A stretch of DNA of 64,000 nucleotides from Chionoecetes opilio (taxonomy: Eukaryota; Arthropoda; Malacostraca; Decapoda; Majidae), in the NCBI GenBank assembly GCA_016584305.1, contig JACEEZ010019081.1, positions 213,501-277,500 on the forward strand, written 5' to 3'. Made by a program: the position numbers and the translations under genes. Below the pieces are notes generated by a model. That model saw nothing but the letters and a program-made list of their open reading frames with translations. It was not told where the DNA came from and searched no databases. Shown piece after piece: positions 46,090-59,820 of the stretch. Numbering within the stretch: the stretch's first letter is position 1; each line of letters opens with the position of its first letter.

Positions 46090-48290
46090 CGAGCTTTAAA
46101 GGGAGGTTAGATAAATTCATGGATGGGGATGAAAGGTGGATGTAGGTAGTGTTTATGTTCTTATGATTCTCTCTTTCTCTCCATAGTACTGCTTTAAAGT
46201 GTTGCATTGTGTCAGTAGCTCATCATGTATCAAAGTACCTATGAATTTGTTTATTTCATTTATCGATTCTTTAATGTGATTCTTTAAACAATTGGCTGTG
46301 GTTGAAGCTTCCATCGAACGTCATTTGTTGGGCGAAGTGGACCCTTCTCGTAACCCCACAGCGATACAAAGTCTTTGCCTTGGAGTTTCACTGGAATTCC
46401 ACACACACAACACACACACACACACACATACTAAATTAAAGAAATCAATGATAAACTTAAATTAAACACGATGGACAGCCTTCGATATATCAATCAATAA
46501 CTGCATGGGAAAAATAATGCTATGTTGGTCATGTGTGTAATAGTAATTAATGATAAATGGTTTATTTAAATGGCATTATTATCTGGGGCTGAAAATATGC
46601 TTCAAGGGGAAAATTACATGTAATGAACTTATTACCAATGCCTAAATTGAATTGTGTGTGTGTGAATGCTCACTATTCGCCATGATCTTGATCACCCGCT
46701 GGACTCCCGATTGTCACCTGTTAACCCCCCCACCCCCCTGGTAAGGAACTTACAGCTCATAAGAACCATGTTAGGGTAAGACTAGGACGTCACACAGTAC
46801 ACACCCCATCCCTTTGCTCAAGGGAGACATTAAATGTTCATTTTTGTCAGTAGAAAGCCTCGGAGGCTTTAGCGGGCCTCAAATCTACTACCTGCTGGAT
46901 TGTAGACGAGGATGTAAAACCTCTTAGCTGGCTGATATTTTTTTATTTTTTTTTATTTTTTTTTTATTATTTTTTTTATATAATATATATGTTGTTGTGA
47001 TTTTCAGGAAAGGCTAAACTCGTACTGTCCCTTCTCCAAAACTACTATTATCCAGCTTGGCTTTGAAGTCGTGAATATTCTTGGTGTGTGTGTTATTGAT
47101 CATCGGTTTATCTCACTCTAGACTAGTGATCGCTAGCAATTACCTTCCTGGAAAAAAATACTTACGAGCTCATAAAGACCAATATGGGTAAAACGGGGCC
47201 TCACACAAAAAAAAGAAAAATACTACTACTCCACCTTTATCTGCCTGCGCTGTCAGCGAAAAACCTGTGTGTGTGTAAAAGTGAGAGAGAGAGGAGGCCT
47301 TGCGTGCGTGAGATGTAGGCGATAACCTGTCATGGAGTGTAGGGATACAAATACTTAGTGGTGTGCAGTGTTGCTTTGCGGGAAACATTGCCTCCTGAGG
47401 GTAAGGTACGTAGTACATACACACGTACACTGTACATACTGTACTGTATATTAGTGCTCTCCAAGACCCTGGAGGAGGCAGTGAGCCTCGTTATACCTTA
47501 AGAGTCCTCCTGATAGCCTTAGGGACACTTCCCACCCCTCACCCCCCCCCCCACCCTGCCCCTTACGGTATCACTATAACCCACGGCTGGAAAAGGAAAT
47601 ACACAGATAGATAGATTTCTTGTCCTTGCCTTGGCCGCACACTGGCAGGGGCTGCAGCACGGCTCCACAGATCCCCTTTTATGGGAGGCGTGATATTTTC
47701 CTTTTCGTAGAAAGTTTTTTCCTTGTGAGGTTAGAAAATGTAACGAAGTATAGTTTGTTGTACTTGACACCAAACACTTGAGCTTGGGTGATACTTGTCA
47801 ATGGTAGCGACACTGCACTTACGAAGGCAACATGATGAATGTGTTCCCCACTCAAGGAAACAAACGATCAGTCTTGTTACTCCACTATAAGAAGTACGTA
47901 CGTATACTCTTGTGTAGTATATAGTGCCAACAGACGGATGTGCGTGGTGTTTAAAAAGAAGTCATGTTATTCCTTAGTAACACACCAAGACCACGATGGG
48001 GCCTCTTTCGTAGTATCAACAAAGACGTTGTAGAGTGTCTGGTATCAATACACAGTGGAGGTCTAACTACATGTACGCCTCTCTCTTCACCTCCACTCTC
48101 CTCTCCCTCCCACCCCTCATGTATTACCTTTCATTACTCCCCGCTGGTCCTCTCACACAACTCCTACCTCACCTTTCTTTCTCCTCCACCCTCCTTTTCC
48201 ACCCCTTACTCCTCCTCGTACATCTCCTGAATGTGTACTATTTTTCTCGCCTAGTACTCCAACCCCTCACATCCTCCCATTCTTACTTTC
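46090..48290. other. intronic sequence without recognised genes
   Basis: Short CA tract at 46403-46427 and T-rich tract at 46938-46980. Two related segments (around 46735-46800 and 47145-47210) share CTCATAA and CTCACAC blocks and may be diverged copies of one repeat. Confidence 0.4.
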
Positions 48291-48299
48291 CTCCTCCAT

Positions 48300-48460
48300 C
48301 ACTGACCCTCCTCCACCGACCGACTCCCTTCATCACCCAGACCCTCTCCTCCTCCCTCCCAGGCCCTCCTCCTCCTCCTCCCAGGCCCTCCTCCTCCTCC
48401 TCCTCCTCCTTCTCCGAGGCCCTCCTCCTCCTCCTCCCAGGTCCTCTTCCTCCTCCTCAT
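48300..48460. repeat. (CTC)n-rich minisatellite
   Basis: CTCCTCCTCC tracts alternating with CCCAGGCCCT; open in several frames but with no gene features. Confidence 0.9.
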
Positions 48461-49112
48461 CGACTGTCTCAAGGGAAGAGGAAGGAGAGGGGTGAGAGGA
48501 AGAATCACTTGGAATGGGAGGGGAAGGAGAGGTACGAACGTATAATCAATTAAGAGAGATAGAGAGAGCGTTTACTAATCCCATTGCATGTACTTATTAA
48601 AGATCTCTCCCAAATAGATGTATGTACTATACGAAGGCATCTTTCAGTCAGTCAGTCTTGAGAGCCGGCCAGTGAAGCATTGTAAGTGTGTTGTAACTCG
48701 TAGATGATGTCGTAAGAAACAGTACGGAAGTCATGGCAGGTAGATAAGCACGAACATTTCATAAGCAAAATAACATATGGTGAGGGCAAAGAGTTACAGA
48801 CAAAGTTAAAGGTCTGTAACTGTCTGGGTGAGGGGTTAGGCAAATGCAATGACCAAATAACTAGTTAATTAATGTAGCAAGAATAGTGGCGTGTTCTCAG
48901 TTCTGGGAGGTTCAAGGAAATGAATAAGAGATAAGGAAAACTGGTAAAAAGCTGGTGTGCTTGAATGACTGGTAAACTAGACAGGTAAAGAGAACTAACA
49001 ATGAAAATGTAGAAGAATACCTAGAAAAAAATAACCTTGCCCATGATGCAGCAAGTTATGAAGACAAAAAATTGAACGTAGGAAGGAAACTTGTTTGGGA
49101 GATTCTAGCACA

Positions 49113-49292
49113 GGATTGATTGAACACATGAACACAAAGGAAGTCACAGGATTGATTGAACACATGAACACAAAGGAAGTCACAGGATTGATTGAACACA
49201 TGAACACAAAGGAAGTCACAGGATTGATTGAACACATGAACACAAAGGAAGTCACAGGATTGATTGAACACGTGAACACAAAGGAAGTCACA
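49113..49292. repeat. 36-bp minisatellite, in-frame 12-residue repeat
   Basis: Five copies of GGATTGATTGAACACATGAA plus CACAAAGGAAGTCACA. The unit keeps a frame open (GLIEHMNTKEVT repeated) on plus from 49095 to 49328. No start context or homology supports a real protein. Confidence 0.9.
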
Positions 49293-49549
49293 GCGGAGAT
49301 AATGTTGAAGAGAAAATGTGAAATATGAGAAGAAAGAAAACGTGAAGTAAATGAAAGAGGAAATGTCGGCTACTTGGAGAAGATCGGTGACAACATTAGT
49401 GCCGTGACAGAGGTAGTTAATATTTCCTTGTTTTCACTAATGCGCAGTGCATCCTAAACTCAGTAATCACTTAGAACAATATTACGTCTGAATATAAACC
49501 ACAGTTTGTTTGTCTAGGTCGATGATGTGGTTATGTTTGTATATCATTA

Positions 49550-49602
49550 GAAAATAAGGAAGCTACAAGAGGCCGTGAGACCTTACACGTGGTAGTTCCC
49601 AA
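49550..49602 (-). mobile_element. short LINE 3' UTR fragment
   Basis: GGAAGCTACAAGAGGCCGTG followed by ACACGTGGTAGTTCC, the shared LINE tail. Confidence 0.75.
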
Positions 49603-50036
49603 TCATTGGGATAATCATGGGCAATCGGTTCGTACAAAGTGGCCATCTTAAGGTCATATTTGTTATTTTTATAGGAACAGAATAAAGAAAATTAAATGAT
49701 AGTACCAAGAACATCCCCAGACAGTGCAAACCCTTATGCTGCATTATTCAGTAATAATACGTGTGTGTAAATACATTCGCAGCACGAATCAGTGACTTTC
49801 GATGCTTGACCGTGCTACAAGAAGTACTTCATAGCACTTTGAATGTACGTGCGTGGTAAGCTTTTTGGCAAACAATAGATTCTTATTCTATTGTTTTTTA
49901 CTAATAGATTATAAATATCAAGGCCAGATGTGCCAGGTGCTCTGTTTGGGAAGGCGTCTGAAATTCGAGTGTTGTGATTCGATCAGTTGAGTTGGAGGTT
50001 AGAGGTGAGTTACATTAAAAAACTCCCAGTCGTTCA

Positions 50037-50231
50037 TTAATTAACAGGCAGCTCCTTACTCATCCACTTCCATTTCTCGTCCTCATCCATGAATGTATCC
50101 AAGTTTCTCACTATCTTGTTCTGTTCATCCCCCCCTCTATCAGTGAACCAGGTCCTGCCTATTTCTTCCTTAAATGTGAACTGATCTATCCTGAACCCAT
50201 TGTTGCGTGACCTACCCTGCTCGCTCACCAT
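50037..50231 (-). pseudogene. LINE polyprotein C-terminal fragment
   Basis: The minus frame reads NGFRIDQFTFKEEIGRTWFT, DRGGDEQNKIVRNLDTFM and DEDEKW, the C-terminal tail seen in CR1-type LINEs (compare NWFTNRVV ... FMDGDERW at 5690-5830). Confidence 0.65.
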
Positions 50232-51002
50232 TGGAACCCCGTCTATATCTTACCCTGTATTGTTACCTGGCGGGCCGTCACCGGTCCAAGGTCCAGGCAG
50301 CAGGGACGGAAGGAAGGGGACACTTGAATTAAGAGTAATACTAGAGAAATAATAATAGTAGAGTAGGCTAATAATAATAGAGAAATAAGAGATACGCCAG
50401 TCAATCCCGCTATGTAGTGGGCGAAGTTTAGCAGCTATGACTGGATCAATGTATCTTTATCTCATTGAGCTTTGTAAGTTACTATGAGTTATAGCAAATA
50501 AATATAAAAGATCAATAAAAAGTGGGGAAGGTGGAAATGTTATTAGTTAGTAATCAATATCGTCAAATAATAAATGTTCACTATTTTGATGGAGACGTTG
50601 TTTAAATATTTCTAAGGTGTTTGCTTCAAGTGCACGTGGTGGTAGGGAGTTCCATGGCTGAACAATTCGACATGAGAAGAATCTTTGTATTGCTTCGTTT
50701 TAGGTATGCTTAACAATACCCAAGATTAATGATAGTCTGTTGATCCTGACAATACCTTCAATCTGTGGCCCCGAGTACACACCAGCACTAGGATACATAG
50801 CTCTTGTTTCACTTAAATTATATTAGATAACAAATTAGCACGAGGTTATTGTCTATCATACCTGAATAAGTAAGTAAGTAAGACTGTACGAGTTATTAAC
50901 AAAATAGCTTTCTGTGTGGAGTTAAAAGAGAATCACAGTAGTTGAGCTTAAAATAACGTTTTTATACTTGATTAATATATGCTTGGTCTCAACTCTCAAC
51001 AC

Positions 51003-51130
51003 AGAATAATAATAATAATAATAATAATTTAGATTTTAATCTCACCCGAAGGCATACAGGAAAAACAACATAATATACAAACATGAATATGATATAAGAA
51101 GATACAAACTCATTAGGATATTCAAACATG
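51003..51130 (-). mobile_element. LINE 3' tail with AAT microsatellite
   Basis: (AAT)n then TCTCACCCGAAGGCATACAG, the same tail as at 4378 and 29219. Confidence 0.65.
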
Positions 51131-51650
51131 TAATAATTTTGTACAAGAATTATGAAGAGTGAAACAACTTCTCTTTCACTTCGCATAGCTACACACACAA
51201 CTGTCCATCTTAATCATTCCCATGTATCAGTTCATGCGCATCAGCAGATTAGATATGAGGAGAGTTAGTTATATAAGTAGTAGTTCATGCCACTGTGACG
51301 GAAATTTTGTTTAGATGACTTGGTTCAATATACTTAGCTTTTCTTGGAATTGACGTTCGTAATTTTAAACAGAGAGAGAGAGAGAGCTACCATAATCTGT
51401 GTTCAGTATAGAAACATTGAAACTACCACTAACTACTACGTATACTATACACTGCACCACCAAAATTCACTTCTGCAACACATTCATTACTTTTATTCTC
51501 TCTACATTGTTAGCATAAGAAAAAAATGACAAACCATATTGAGAGAGAGATAAGAGACTCCATCCCCAACCTACAAAACCATCTTGAGAGAGAGAGAGAG
51601 CCCCCCACATCCCCAACCTACCTACCTTCTTTCTTTATCACCATCAGCTG

Positions 51651-51684
<34 letters not shown>

Positions 51685-51778
51685 AGCCTTACAATTCCTT
51701 GGTGTGGAGAGTTGTGACGCATTTCTGTTTACGTTACGGAGGCGGTGAGTCACGCTGCGAGAAGTGGTGGTATTCTAG

Positions 51779-52100
51779 TGAGTCAGGCAGAGTGGTGGTG
51801 GGAAGGTAGACGTGTACGTGGCTAGTTGAGTCAGGCAGAGTGGTGGTGGGAAGGTAGACGTGTACGTGGCTAGTTGAGTCAGGCAGTGGTGGTGGGAAGG
51901 TAGACGTGTACGTGGCTAGTTGAGTCAGGCAGAGTGGTGGTGGGAAGGTAGACGTGTACGTGGCTAGTTGAGTCAGGCAGAGTGGTGGTGGGAAGGTAGA
52001 CGTGTACGTGGCTAGTTGAGTCAGGCAGAGGTGGTGGGAAGGTAGACGTGTACGTGGCTAGTTGAGTCAGGCAGTGGTGGTGGGAAGGTAGACGTGTACG
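51779..52100. repeat. minisatellite, unit about 46 bp (GGTAGACGTGTACGTGGCTA)
   Basis: About seven copies of GTTGAGTCAGGCAGAGTGGT plus GGTGGGAAGGTAGACGTGTACGTGGCTA (shown in parts); some copies lack AGAG. Directly followed by a diverged ~165-bp tandem duplication (52101-52254 and 52276-52440) with GA microsatellites. Confidence 0.9.
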
Positions 52101-52338
52101 TGGAAAGAGGAAACAAAGAGGAGGTGAAAGAACGTATAACAGGTTGAGGAAACTGAGATGACGGAGAGAGAGAGAGAGAGAGAATGTGGTAAACTAGGAA
52201 GGAGAGAGCGAGGCCGGTAGAAAGAAAGTTCACACTCTTTCTTTACGTGTACGTACATTAATAACAATATACTACGTGGAAAGAAGGAAACAAAGAGGTG
52301 AAGGAACGTATAACCTGTTGAGGAAACGGAGATGACGT

Positions 52339-52380
<42 letters not shown>

Positions 52381-52695
52381 GTAAACTAGGAAAGAGAGAG
52401 CGAGGCCGGTAGAACGAAAGAGCTCACACACACTCTTTCGTGTTTAGTATTTTAAAGTATTTTCTCGCTTAACTGTGGCCATTTACGTTCTATTGCGACT
52501 TCATGATTGCGTGCTAGGGTTTAGTGTAGTAGAAGGGTACTCAGTGTTGGTGGGTCTTGTTTGACGCTCCATTAAACGGGATTATGTTGTTTGTAGTACG
52601 TCATGCCACACACGTATTGCAGCTGAGAGAGAGAGATTTTGAGTATTTCTGTACTACTACTATATTCCTGTTTTTTTTATTGAGAGGTTAATCAT

Positions 52696-52726
52696 ATTAT
52701 ATATATATATATATTATATATATATA

Positions 52727-52785
<59 letters not shown>

Positions 52786-52800
52786 TTATATATATATATA
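52696..52800. repeat. (TA)n microsatellite
   Basis: About 105 bp of TA with ATTATA interruptions; (GA)n follows at 52853-52882. Confidence 0.9.
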
Positions 52801-52848
52801 TTTTTCTTTCTTTTTTTCTTCTATGTAGTGCCACCTTTTTAGTTTCTT

Positions 52849-52887
<39 letters not shown>

Positions 52888-52899
52888 AGAGAGGTGTGT

Positions 52900-54180
52900 G
52901 TGTGTATGTGTACAGTACGTTCGGATGACGGTGGCAGCGATGACGTCTAGGTTAAAAGTGTTGACAGCGGATGCTGCTTGACACCGTTGGCGCAGCTTGT
53001 GAGTGTGTGTGTGTGTCTAGGTTCCCGGTGCCAGTGCGTGAAGGGATAACCGTGCCAACTCTTCCTCTTATACCCTTGCCCTCGGTTGCCTCAGAGGACT
53101 GGCTTGCCCCCACTTCCCCTCAGCCTGCTTCCTTACAACTCTGTACCTTGAAGAATGGTATGCAGGACGAGTCGCTCACACACTTCTATAGTAGGGAAGC
53201 ACCAAGAGGGTTTGACTCTATAGCTAAATAGTCCCCAACACGTGCTCTGCGTCCCCTTGTCCCTATTCCTCCCCTCCCACGCCGCAGCTCTTTGTTAGTC
53301 ACTGTCGCCTCCCCACAGTCCACACACGCGGTGCGCTGCGTGGAGACAGGGATGGGGCTTTGTGCTGCACCAGCAGAGCAAGGGCTGGTGGGGGGGGACA
53401 GAGGAAACAGGTGGAGTGTTGTTATGGAGGGCCCTGCCACTCTTCGGGGAAGGGGAGGGGGACTGGACCTTTTTGTGCAGCCCCGGAAATTTTTAGCTAC
53501 TGCTGCTCCTGTTGGTGCAGATGGTGGTGGTGCTGGTGGTCACCCATGGCTCAGCAGTGAGGGGGAGGGGGCACAAAGGCCACCTGGCTACCGTCTGCTT
53601 CCTCCGCTTCTGTAGTGGCTCCATGTACAGTGGGAGGCTAGCAGCAGCGGCAGCAGACCTACAAGGCCAGTGGTAGCGCAAGCCACTCAGCAAGGTCGCT
53701 GAATAATCATCGTGGTTTTCTGAGTCAATCAATAGCCGAGGCTTTGTGAAGGAGCCTCCGATCAGCGGGATCTGTGGTTGGTCACGTCAGTCAGCGGCAG
53801 TGGTGGCAAGGGCGGCGTGCAAGCCTGCAAGGCCTACCCTGCACACAAAGCCTCAGCCTTGAACACGTGCGCCAGGTAATGCCAGGTGACGGCCGCTCGC
53901 AGGTGGCTGTGTTGTCTTGGTGTTCGGGGTGTGGCTGACGTCACGCTGCGGGAGGCTTTGGCGAGAACAAAATAACACCAGCCACACACCTTGTCTGTTA
54001 AAGGAGGCCGGAATGCCGTCCTTGGTATGGAGGGCGCGCGAGTGGCGTTTGTTTGGTGCATCAGCTGATTGTGACGTCATGAGACCCATCAGGCAGGTCT
54101 ACGTGCCGCGCCGAGCCGCCGACAGCTGCCTCGCCAACACCTACCTGACGGGGACTATTGAAACCAGGATATACCTACTC
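52900..54180. other. GC-richer block, possible unannotated exon
   Basis: More GC-rich than its surroundings, with several overlapping open frames on both strands. The best candidate starts at 54080 (MRPIRQVYVPRRAADSCLAN, then TYLTGTIETR). No family was recognised and no clear donor bounds it, so coding status is uncertain. Confidence 0.2.
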
Positions 54181-54214
54181 AGTGGGTCCTACTGCTTGTA
54201 TATTTGTATTATTT

Positions 54215-54256
<42 letters not shown>

Positions 54257-54260
54257 ATAT

Positions 54261-54298
<38 letters not shown>

Positions 54299-54326
54299 CA
54301 TATATCTGTATTTACGCACTTCAGAA

Positions 54327-54416
<90 letters not shown>

Positions 54417-54424
54417 CTCTCTCA
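54215..54424. repeat. TA, GA and TC microsatellite cluster
   Basis: (TA)n 54215-54260, (GA)n 54262-54297 and (TC)n 54330-54424. GA and TC tracts separated by about 35 bp can pair as a hairpin. A further (TC)n lies at 54769-54828. Confidence 0.9.
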
Positions 54425-54759
54425 TCGGAGTCTACCAAGGTCTTTGTGTGAAGTCACAGAAGAACAACCTCACCACCACTACTTACCGCCATGCAGTATC
54501 ACACCTGTGGGATTTATGAAGCAGTCCTTAGCAGGCAGTCATCATCAGCATCATCATCATTATGGAGCTGCGATCATGTATACTGTGCCATAGACAAACA
54601 CGAAGCACGAGCCAGTGTACCGGAACCACCACCACCACCACCACTGCCGCGCGGCCTTCATGGAGCACGAACAAGAACTAATCAAAGCAACGAAAACATG
54701 ACATTTCTTCACGTATTTGGAAGTGCAGGAAGAACTCTATTCATGGGCGACTCCTTTAA

Positions 54760-54830
<71 letters not shown>

Positions 54831-55606
54831 GTAAATATAAACGTGTTTGTTATATCTTTTGGCATTATTATTATTAAGGTATGATTATTCACGTCATTAT
54901 TAATTAATTGTTCAAGTATTAAGTAGTAGGTAGTTATTTTACTATTGAAAACTTATTATTTGAAAGTTGTCATTGAGTACGAATATTAATTATTAGTGTA
55001 TATCATTATTTATTCAAACGTTTAGACTTTAGGGTTTCATAATAACAATGGGCGAAGGAAAATTACAGGCAAAACCACCTTAAATAATTTGATGCATTAA
55101 CTCATAGACCACTGTATACCGTGGTCTATGATTAACTAACTACATGACTGCCCACTGCATACATACATACATACATACACCATACATACATACACACATA
55201 CATACATATCTACATACACACATGCTCATAGGAACACAATTGTTATCTTTGATGGTTGAAATTAGTGAAAGTTTCCTATTATACGGTCGTGTGTTCTGAA
55301 GTATCTATTTTTACGGGATGAGTCAAGCTTGTTGCGTCTCGTCTTTTATTACTATTTCATCATATTTGTCGTTAGATTTAGCCTTGTAAGCTCTCTGCAC
55401 ACACAACTTTTTCTGAGAAAATTTTCCACCGATCAATTGCTGTCTGGAGAACTGAACTCCCTCACACCTTCAGTTATTCTTTACCTTTATAATTTTTTGC
55501 TGTGTTTTTGAAGATGACTGTCTGGGTAGTGTGCAATCCTGGAGTCATTAGTTATCTTTTCCTTCGACACATTTTATAGCTTACTCACGTTGCCTCTTTA
55601 TCCCCA

Positions 55607-56392
<786 letters not shown>

Positions 56393-56688
56393 TTCATCAA
56401 GTCTTTCTTTGTCGATGGAATCTCTCAGTCTTGGCACTCTCCTAGTATAGCTGCTCTTTGTACCCTCTCTGTCTTCTCAATTTTTTCTTCCAAGTATGGA
56501 TTCTATACCACTGCGGCATATTCAAGTGTTGGGTCTTTGGTGTTGGTCTTACGAATTATGTAATTATCCTATATATCATTTCCTCATTGATGTGTGTGTG
56601 TATGTGCGTGTGTGTGTGTGCTTCCTTTCCTCATCTCGTTCATCATCAGGGCTGGAGTGAGTCATTCAGAGGAAGTAATTTTGCAGGT

Positions 56689-57292
56689 AGGTAGGTAGCT
56701 AGGTAGTAATTCGTGCAGGTAGCTAGGTAGTAATTCGTGCAGGTAGCTAGGTAGTAATTCGTGCAGGTAGCTAGGTAGTAATTCGTGCAGGTAGCTAGGT
56801 AGTCATTCGTGCAGGTAGCTAGGTAGTCATTCGTGCAGGTAGCTAGGTAGTCATTCGTGCAGGGAGCTAGGTAGTCATTCGTGCAGGGAGCTAGGTAGTC
56901 ATTAGTGCAGGTAGCTAGGTAGTCATTCGTGCAGGGAGCTAGGTAGTCATTCGTGCAGGTAGCTAGGTAGTCATTCGTGCAGGTAGTTAGGTAGTCATTC
57001 GTGCAGGTAGCTAGGTAGTCATTCGTGCAGGTAGCTAGGTAGTCATTCGTGCAGGTAGCTAGGTAGTAATTCGTGCAGGGAGCTAGGTAGTCATTCGTGC
57101 AGGGAGCTAGGTAGTCATTCGTGCAGGGAGCTAGGTAGTCATTCGTGCAGGGAGCTAGGTAGTCATTCGTGCAGGGAGCTAGGTAGTCATTCGTGCAGGT
57201 AGCTAGGTAGTCATTCGTGCAGGTAGCTAGGTAGTAATTCGTGCAGGTAGTTAGGTAGTCATTCGTGCAGGTAGTTAGGTAGTCATTCGTGC
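56689..57292. repeat. 24-bp minisatellite (AGGTAGCTAGGTAGTCATTC unit)
   Basis: About 25 copies of a 24-bp unit ending GTGC, with interspersed variants (AGGGAGC, AGGTAGT, GTAATTC). Confidence 0.95.
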
Positions 57293-57596
57293 AGGGAGGC
57301 TGATAGGTAGGTAGTGAGGCACTTGAGAGGGAGGGGTAAGGTGTTTAAGGAAGTGCAGTGAAACAGGAAGAGAGACTGCCAGTGCCCTCCCCCCATTCCC
57401 CCGCTCCTGCCCTTCCTCACACACAGACTCCTTCCGCAACCACTATTCCCCAAGGCCTCCCACAGGTGAAAGTGGACCCCCAGAGCCTGCCTTCCTTCCT
57501 GATGCATTGTGCGAGGTCATTCCCGCGTCATCTGCAGGGTCTCGCGCCATGTCGATTACACCCCCCTTATAAGAGATTGTATTTAACCCCTTCACA

Positions 57597-57798
57597 GTGC
57601 ACACCCAGATCTTTCCTTTGCTATATAAATTCGTCGGTTGTTAGCCATAAAATTACGAAAAGTAACTTAATATGTCAAATTTGCGAGAGGACAAGGATAC
57701 TAAACAGGTCATAGCTATAAATACATTGCTTATATTCATTAAAAATCATCTAATGGGGGTCAAATTACAATGGAAATTACGCTCTGGGTCTCAAGGGG
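57597..57798. mobile_element. TTAA-flanked MITE, copy 3
   Basis: TTAA|CCCCTTCACAGTGCACACC at the left and GGGTCTCAAGGGG|TTAA at the right; a perfect TTAA duplication. It is 202 bp and the cleanest copy of the family. Confidence 0.9.
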
Positions 57799-57839
57799 TT
57801 AAGGGTTATCGGAAAAAGAAAATATCCAGTAATAAAAGT

Positions 57840-58560
57840 AGTGGAGGAAAAGTTAGGGTAGGTTTGGTTTGGGTTATGTTAGGTTACATTAGGTAAGGCA
57901 AGGTTAGATTCGATGAGGTCAGATCAAGTTTAGGTTTGGTTTGGATTATAAGGTTAGGTTAGATTATATTTGGTTAATGTTAGGTTAGGTTACGTATGGT
58001 TTAGGTTAAGGTTATTCTGTCACCTTACTTCCTATACTGTGTTTCCTTGGTTACGTATGGTTTAGGTCAAGGTTATTCTGTCACCTTACTTCCTATACTG
58101 TGTTTCCTTGGTTACGTATGGTTTAGGTTAAGGTTATTCTGTCACCTTACTTCCTATACTGTGTTTCCTTGGTTACGTATGGTTTAGGTCAAGGTTATTC
58201 TGTCACCTTACTTCCCATACTTTGTTTCCTTGGTTACGTTTGGTTTAGGTTAAGGTTAGGTTATGTTATGTTAGGTTAAGGTTAGGTTAGGTATAGGCTA
58301 GGTCAAGGTTATTCTGCCACCTTACTTCCTATACTTCGTTTCCTTGGTTACGTATGGTTAAGGTTAAGGTTATTCTGTCACCTTACTTCCTATACTTCGT
58401 TTCCTTGGTTACGTATGGTTTAGGTTTAGGTTAAGGTTAGGTTATGGTTAAGGTTAAGGCTAGGTTAAGGTTAAGGTTAGGTTAGGTTAGGTTAGGTGTA
58501 GGCTAGGTCAAGGTTATTCTGCCACCTTACTTCCTATACTTCGTTTCCTTGTTACTGTCT
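57840..58560. repeat. GGTTA-rich tract with 61-bp tandem units
   Basis: About seven units containing GGTTATTCTGTCACCTTACT and TGTTTCCTTGGTTACGTATG, separated by GGTTAGGTTAAGGTTA stretches. The unit piece CTTACTTCCTATACTTTGTT recurs alone at 61814-61833. Confidence 0.85.
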
Positions 58561-59002
58561 TCCCCTACATTCTATTCGAGTAACCTAGTCACGACCCATA
58601 CACTCACACTATCTAGTTGGCGAGTCCCGAAGCCACATACGCACTTACGACACCGCGAGGCCAGTGGCGGAGTAAATAAGTAGTACATTTGGAGGGCAAC
58701 TGCGCTACTAGCTCAAGGTCACGCTGTAATTGCCAAGACTGCGCCGTTAAGTGGTCAAGAGGAGGAGGAGGAGGGTGGGGGGGGGGTGCGTTGACGACCA
58801 GTAACGAGCAGCAAAATAACCTGATTTAGTTACCCCTTCATGTTTATACGACTACTTATATTTCTAAAGATTATAATTGCGTAAGTGAAGAAATTAACCG
58901 CCACTGTGTATGCATGTATGTATGTAGTACAACACTATCAACAATTATAAATTATAGTAAAAAAAAAAAAATCAACATAACTAACTCACACTACGTAGCT
59001 CC

Positions 59003-59820
59003 ATTCACTCCATTAGTTACACAGATTTCCACTCCATTAGTTACACAGATTTCCACTCCATTAGTTACACAGATTTCCACTCCATTAGTTACACAGATTT
59101 CCACTCCATTAGTTACACAGATTTCCACTCCATTAGTTACACAGATTTCCACTCCATTAGTTACACAGATTTCCACTCCATTAGTTACACAGATTTCCCC
59201 TCCATTAGTTACACAGATTTCCACTCCATTAGTTACACAGATTTCCCCTCCATTAGTTACACAGATTTCCACTCCATTAGTTACACAGATTTCCACTCCA
59301 TTAGTTACACAGATTTCCACTCCATTAGTTACACAGATTTCCACTCCATTAGTTACACAGATTTCCACTCCATTAGTTACACAGATTTCCACTCCATTAG
59401 TTACACAGATTTCCACTCCATTAGTTACACAGGTTTCCACTCCATTAGTTACACAGATTTCCACTCCATTAGTTTACACAGATTTCCACTCCATTAGTTA
59501 CACAGATTTCCACTCCATTAGTTACACAGATTTCCACTCCATTAGTTACACAGATTTCCACTCCATTAGTTACACAGATTTCCACTCCATTAGTTACACA
59601 GATTTCCACTCCATTAGTTACACAGATTTCCCCTCCATTAGTTACACAGATTTCCACTCCATTAGTTACACAGATTTCCACTCCATTAGTTACACAGATT
59701 TCCACTCCATTAGTTACACAGATTTCCACTCCATTAGTTACACAGATTTCCACTCCATTAGTTACACAGATTTCCACTCCATTAGTTACACAGATTTCCA
59801 CTCCATTAGTTACACAGGTT
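59003..59820. repeat. 24-bp minisatellite (TTCCACTCCATTAGTTACAC unit)
   Basis: About 34 highly uniform copies of a 24-bp unit ending AGAT. Three units have CCCCTCC, one has AGGT, and one extra T at about 59472 shifts phase. It reads in frame as STPLVTQI on plus and EICVTNGV on minus. This is a property of the period, not evidence of a gene. Confidence 0.95.

Noticed and set aside
48035..48553. 172-residue Ser/Pro/Leu-rich open frame
   Set aside because: Low-complexity CTC-rich sequence without gene features.
49095..49328. 77-residue frame with GLIEHMNTKEVT repeats as a small secreted or repeat protein
   Set aside because: No signal peptide, no homology, and it coincides with a 36-bp minisatellite.
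53292..53615. 107-residue Gly-rich frame
   Set aside because: Competing frames of similar length lie on both strands in GC-rich DNA; no motif or splice support.
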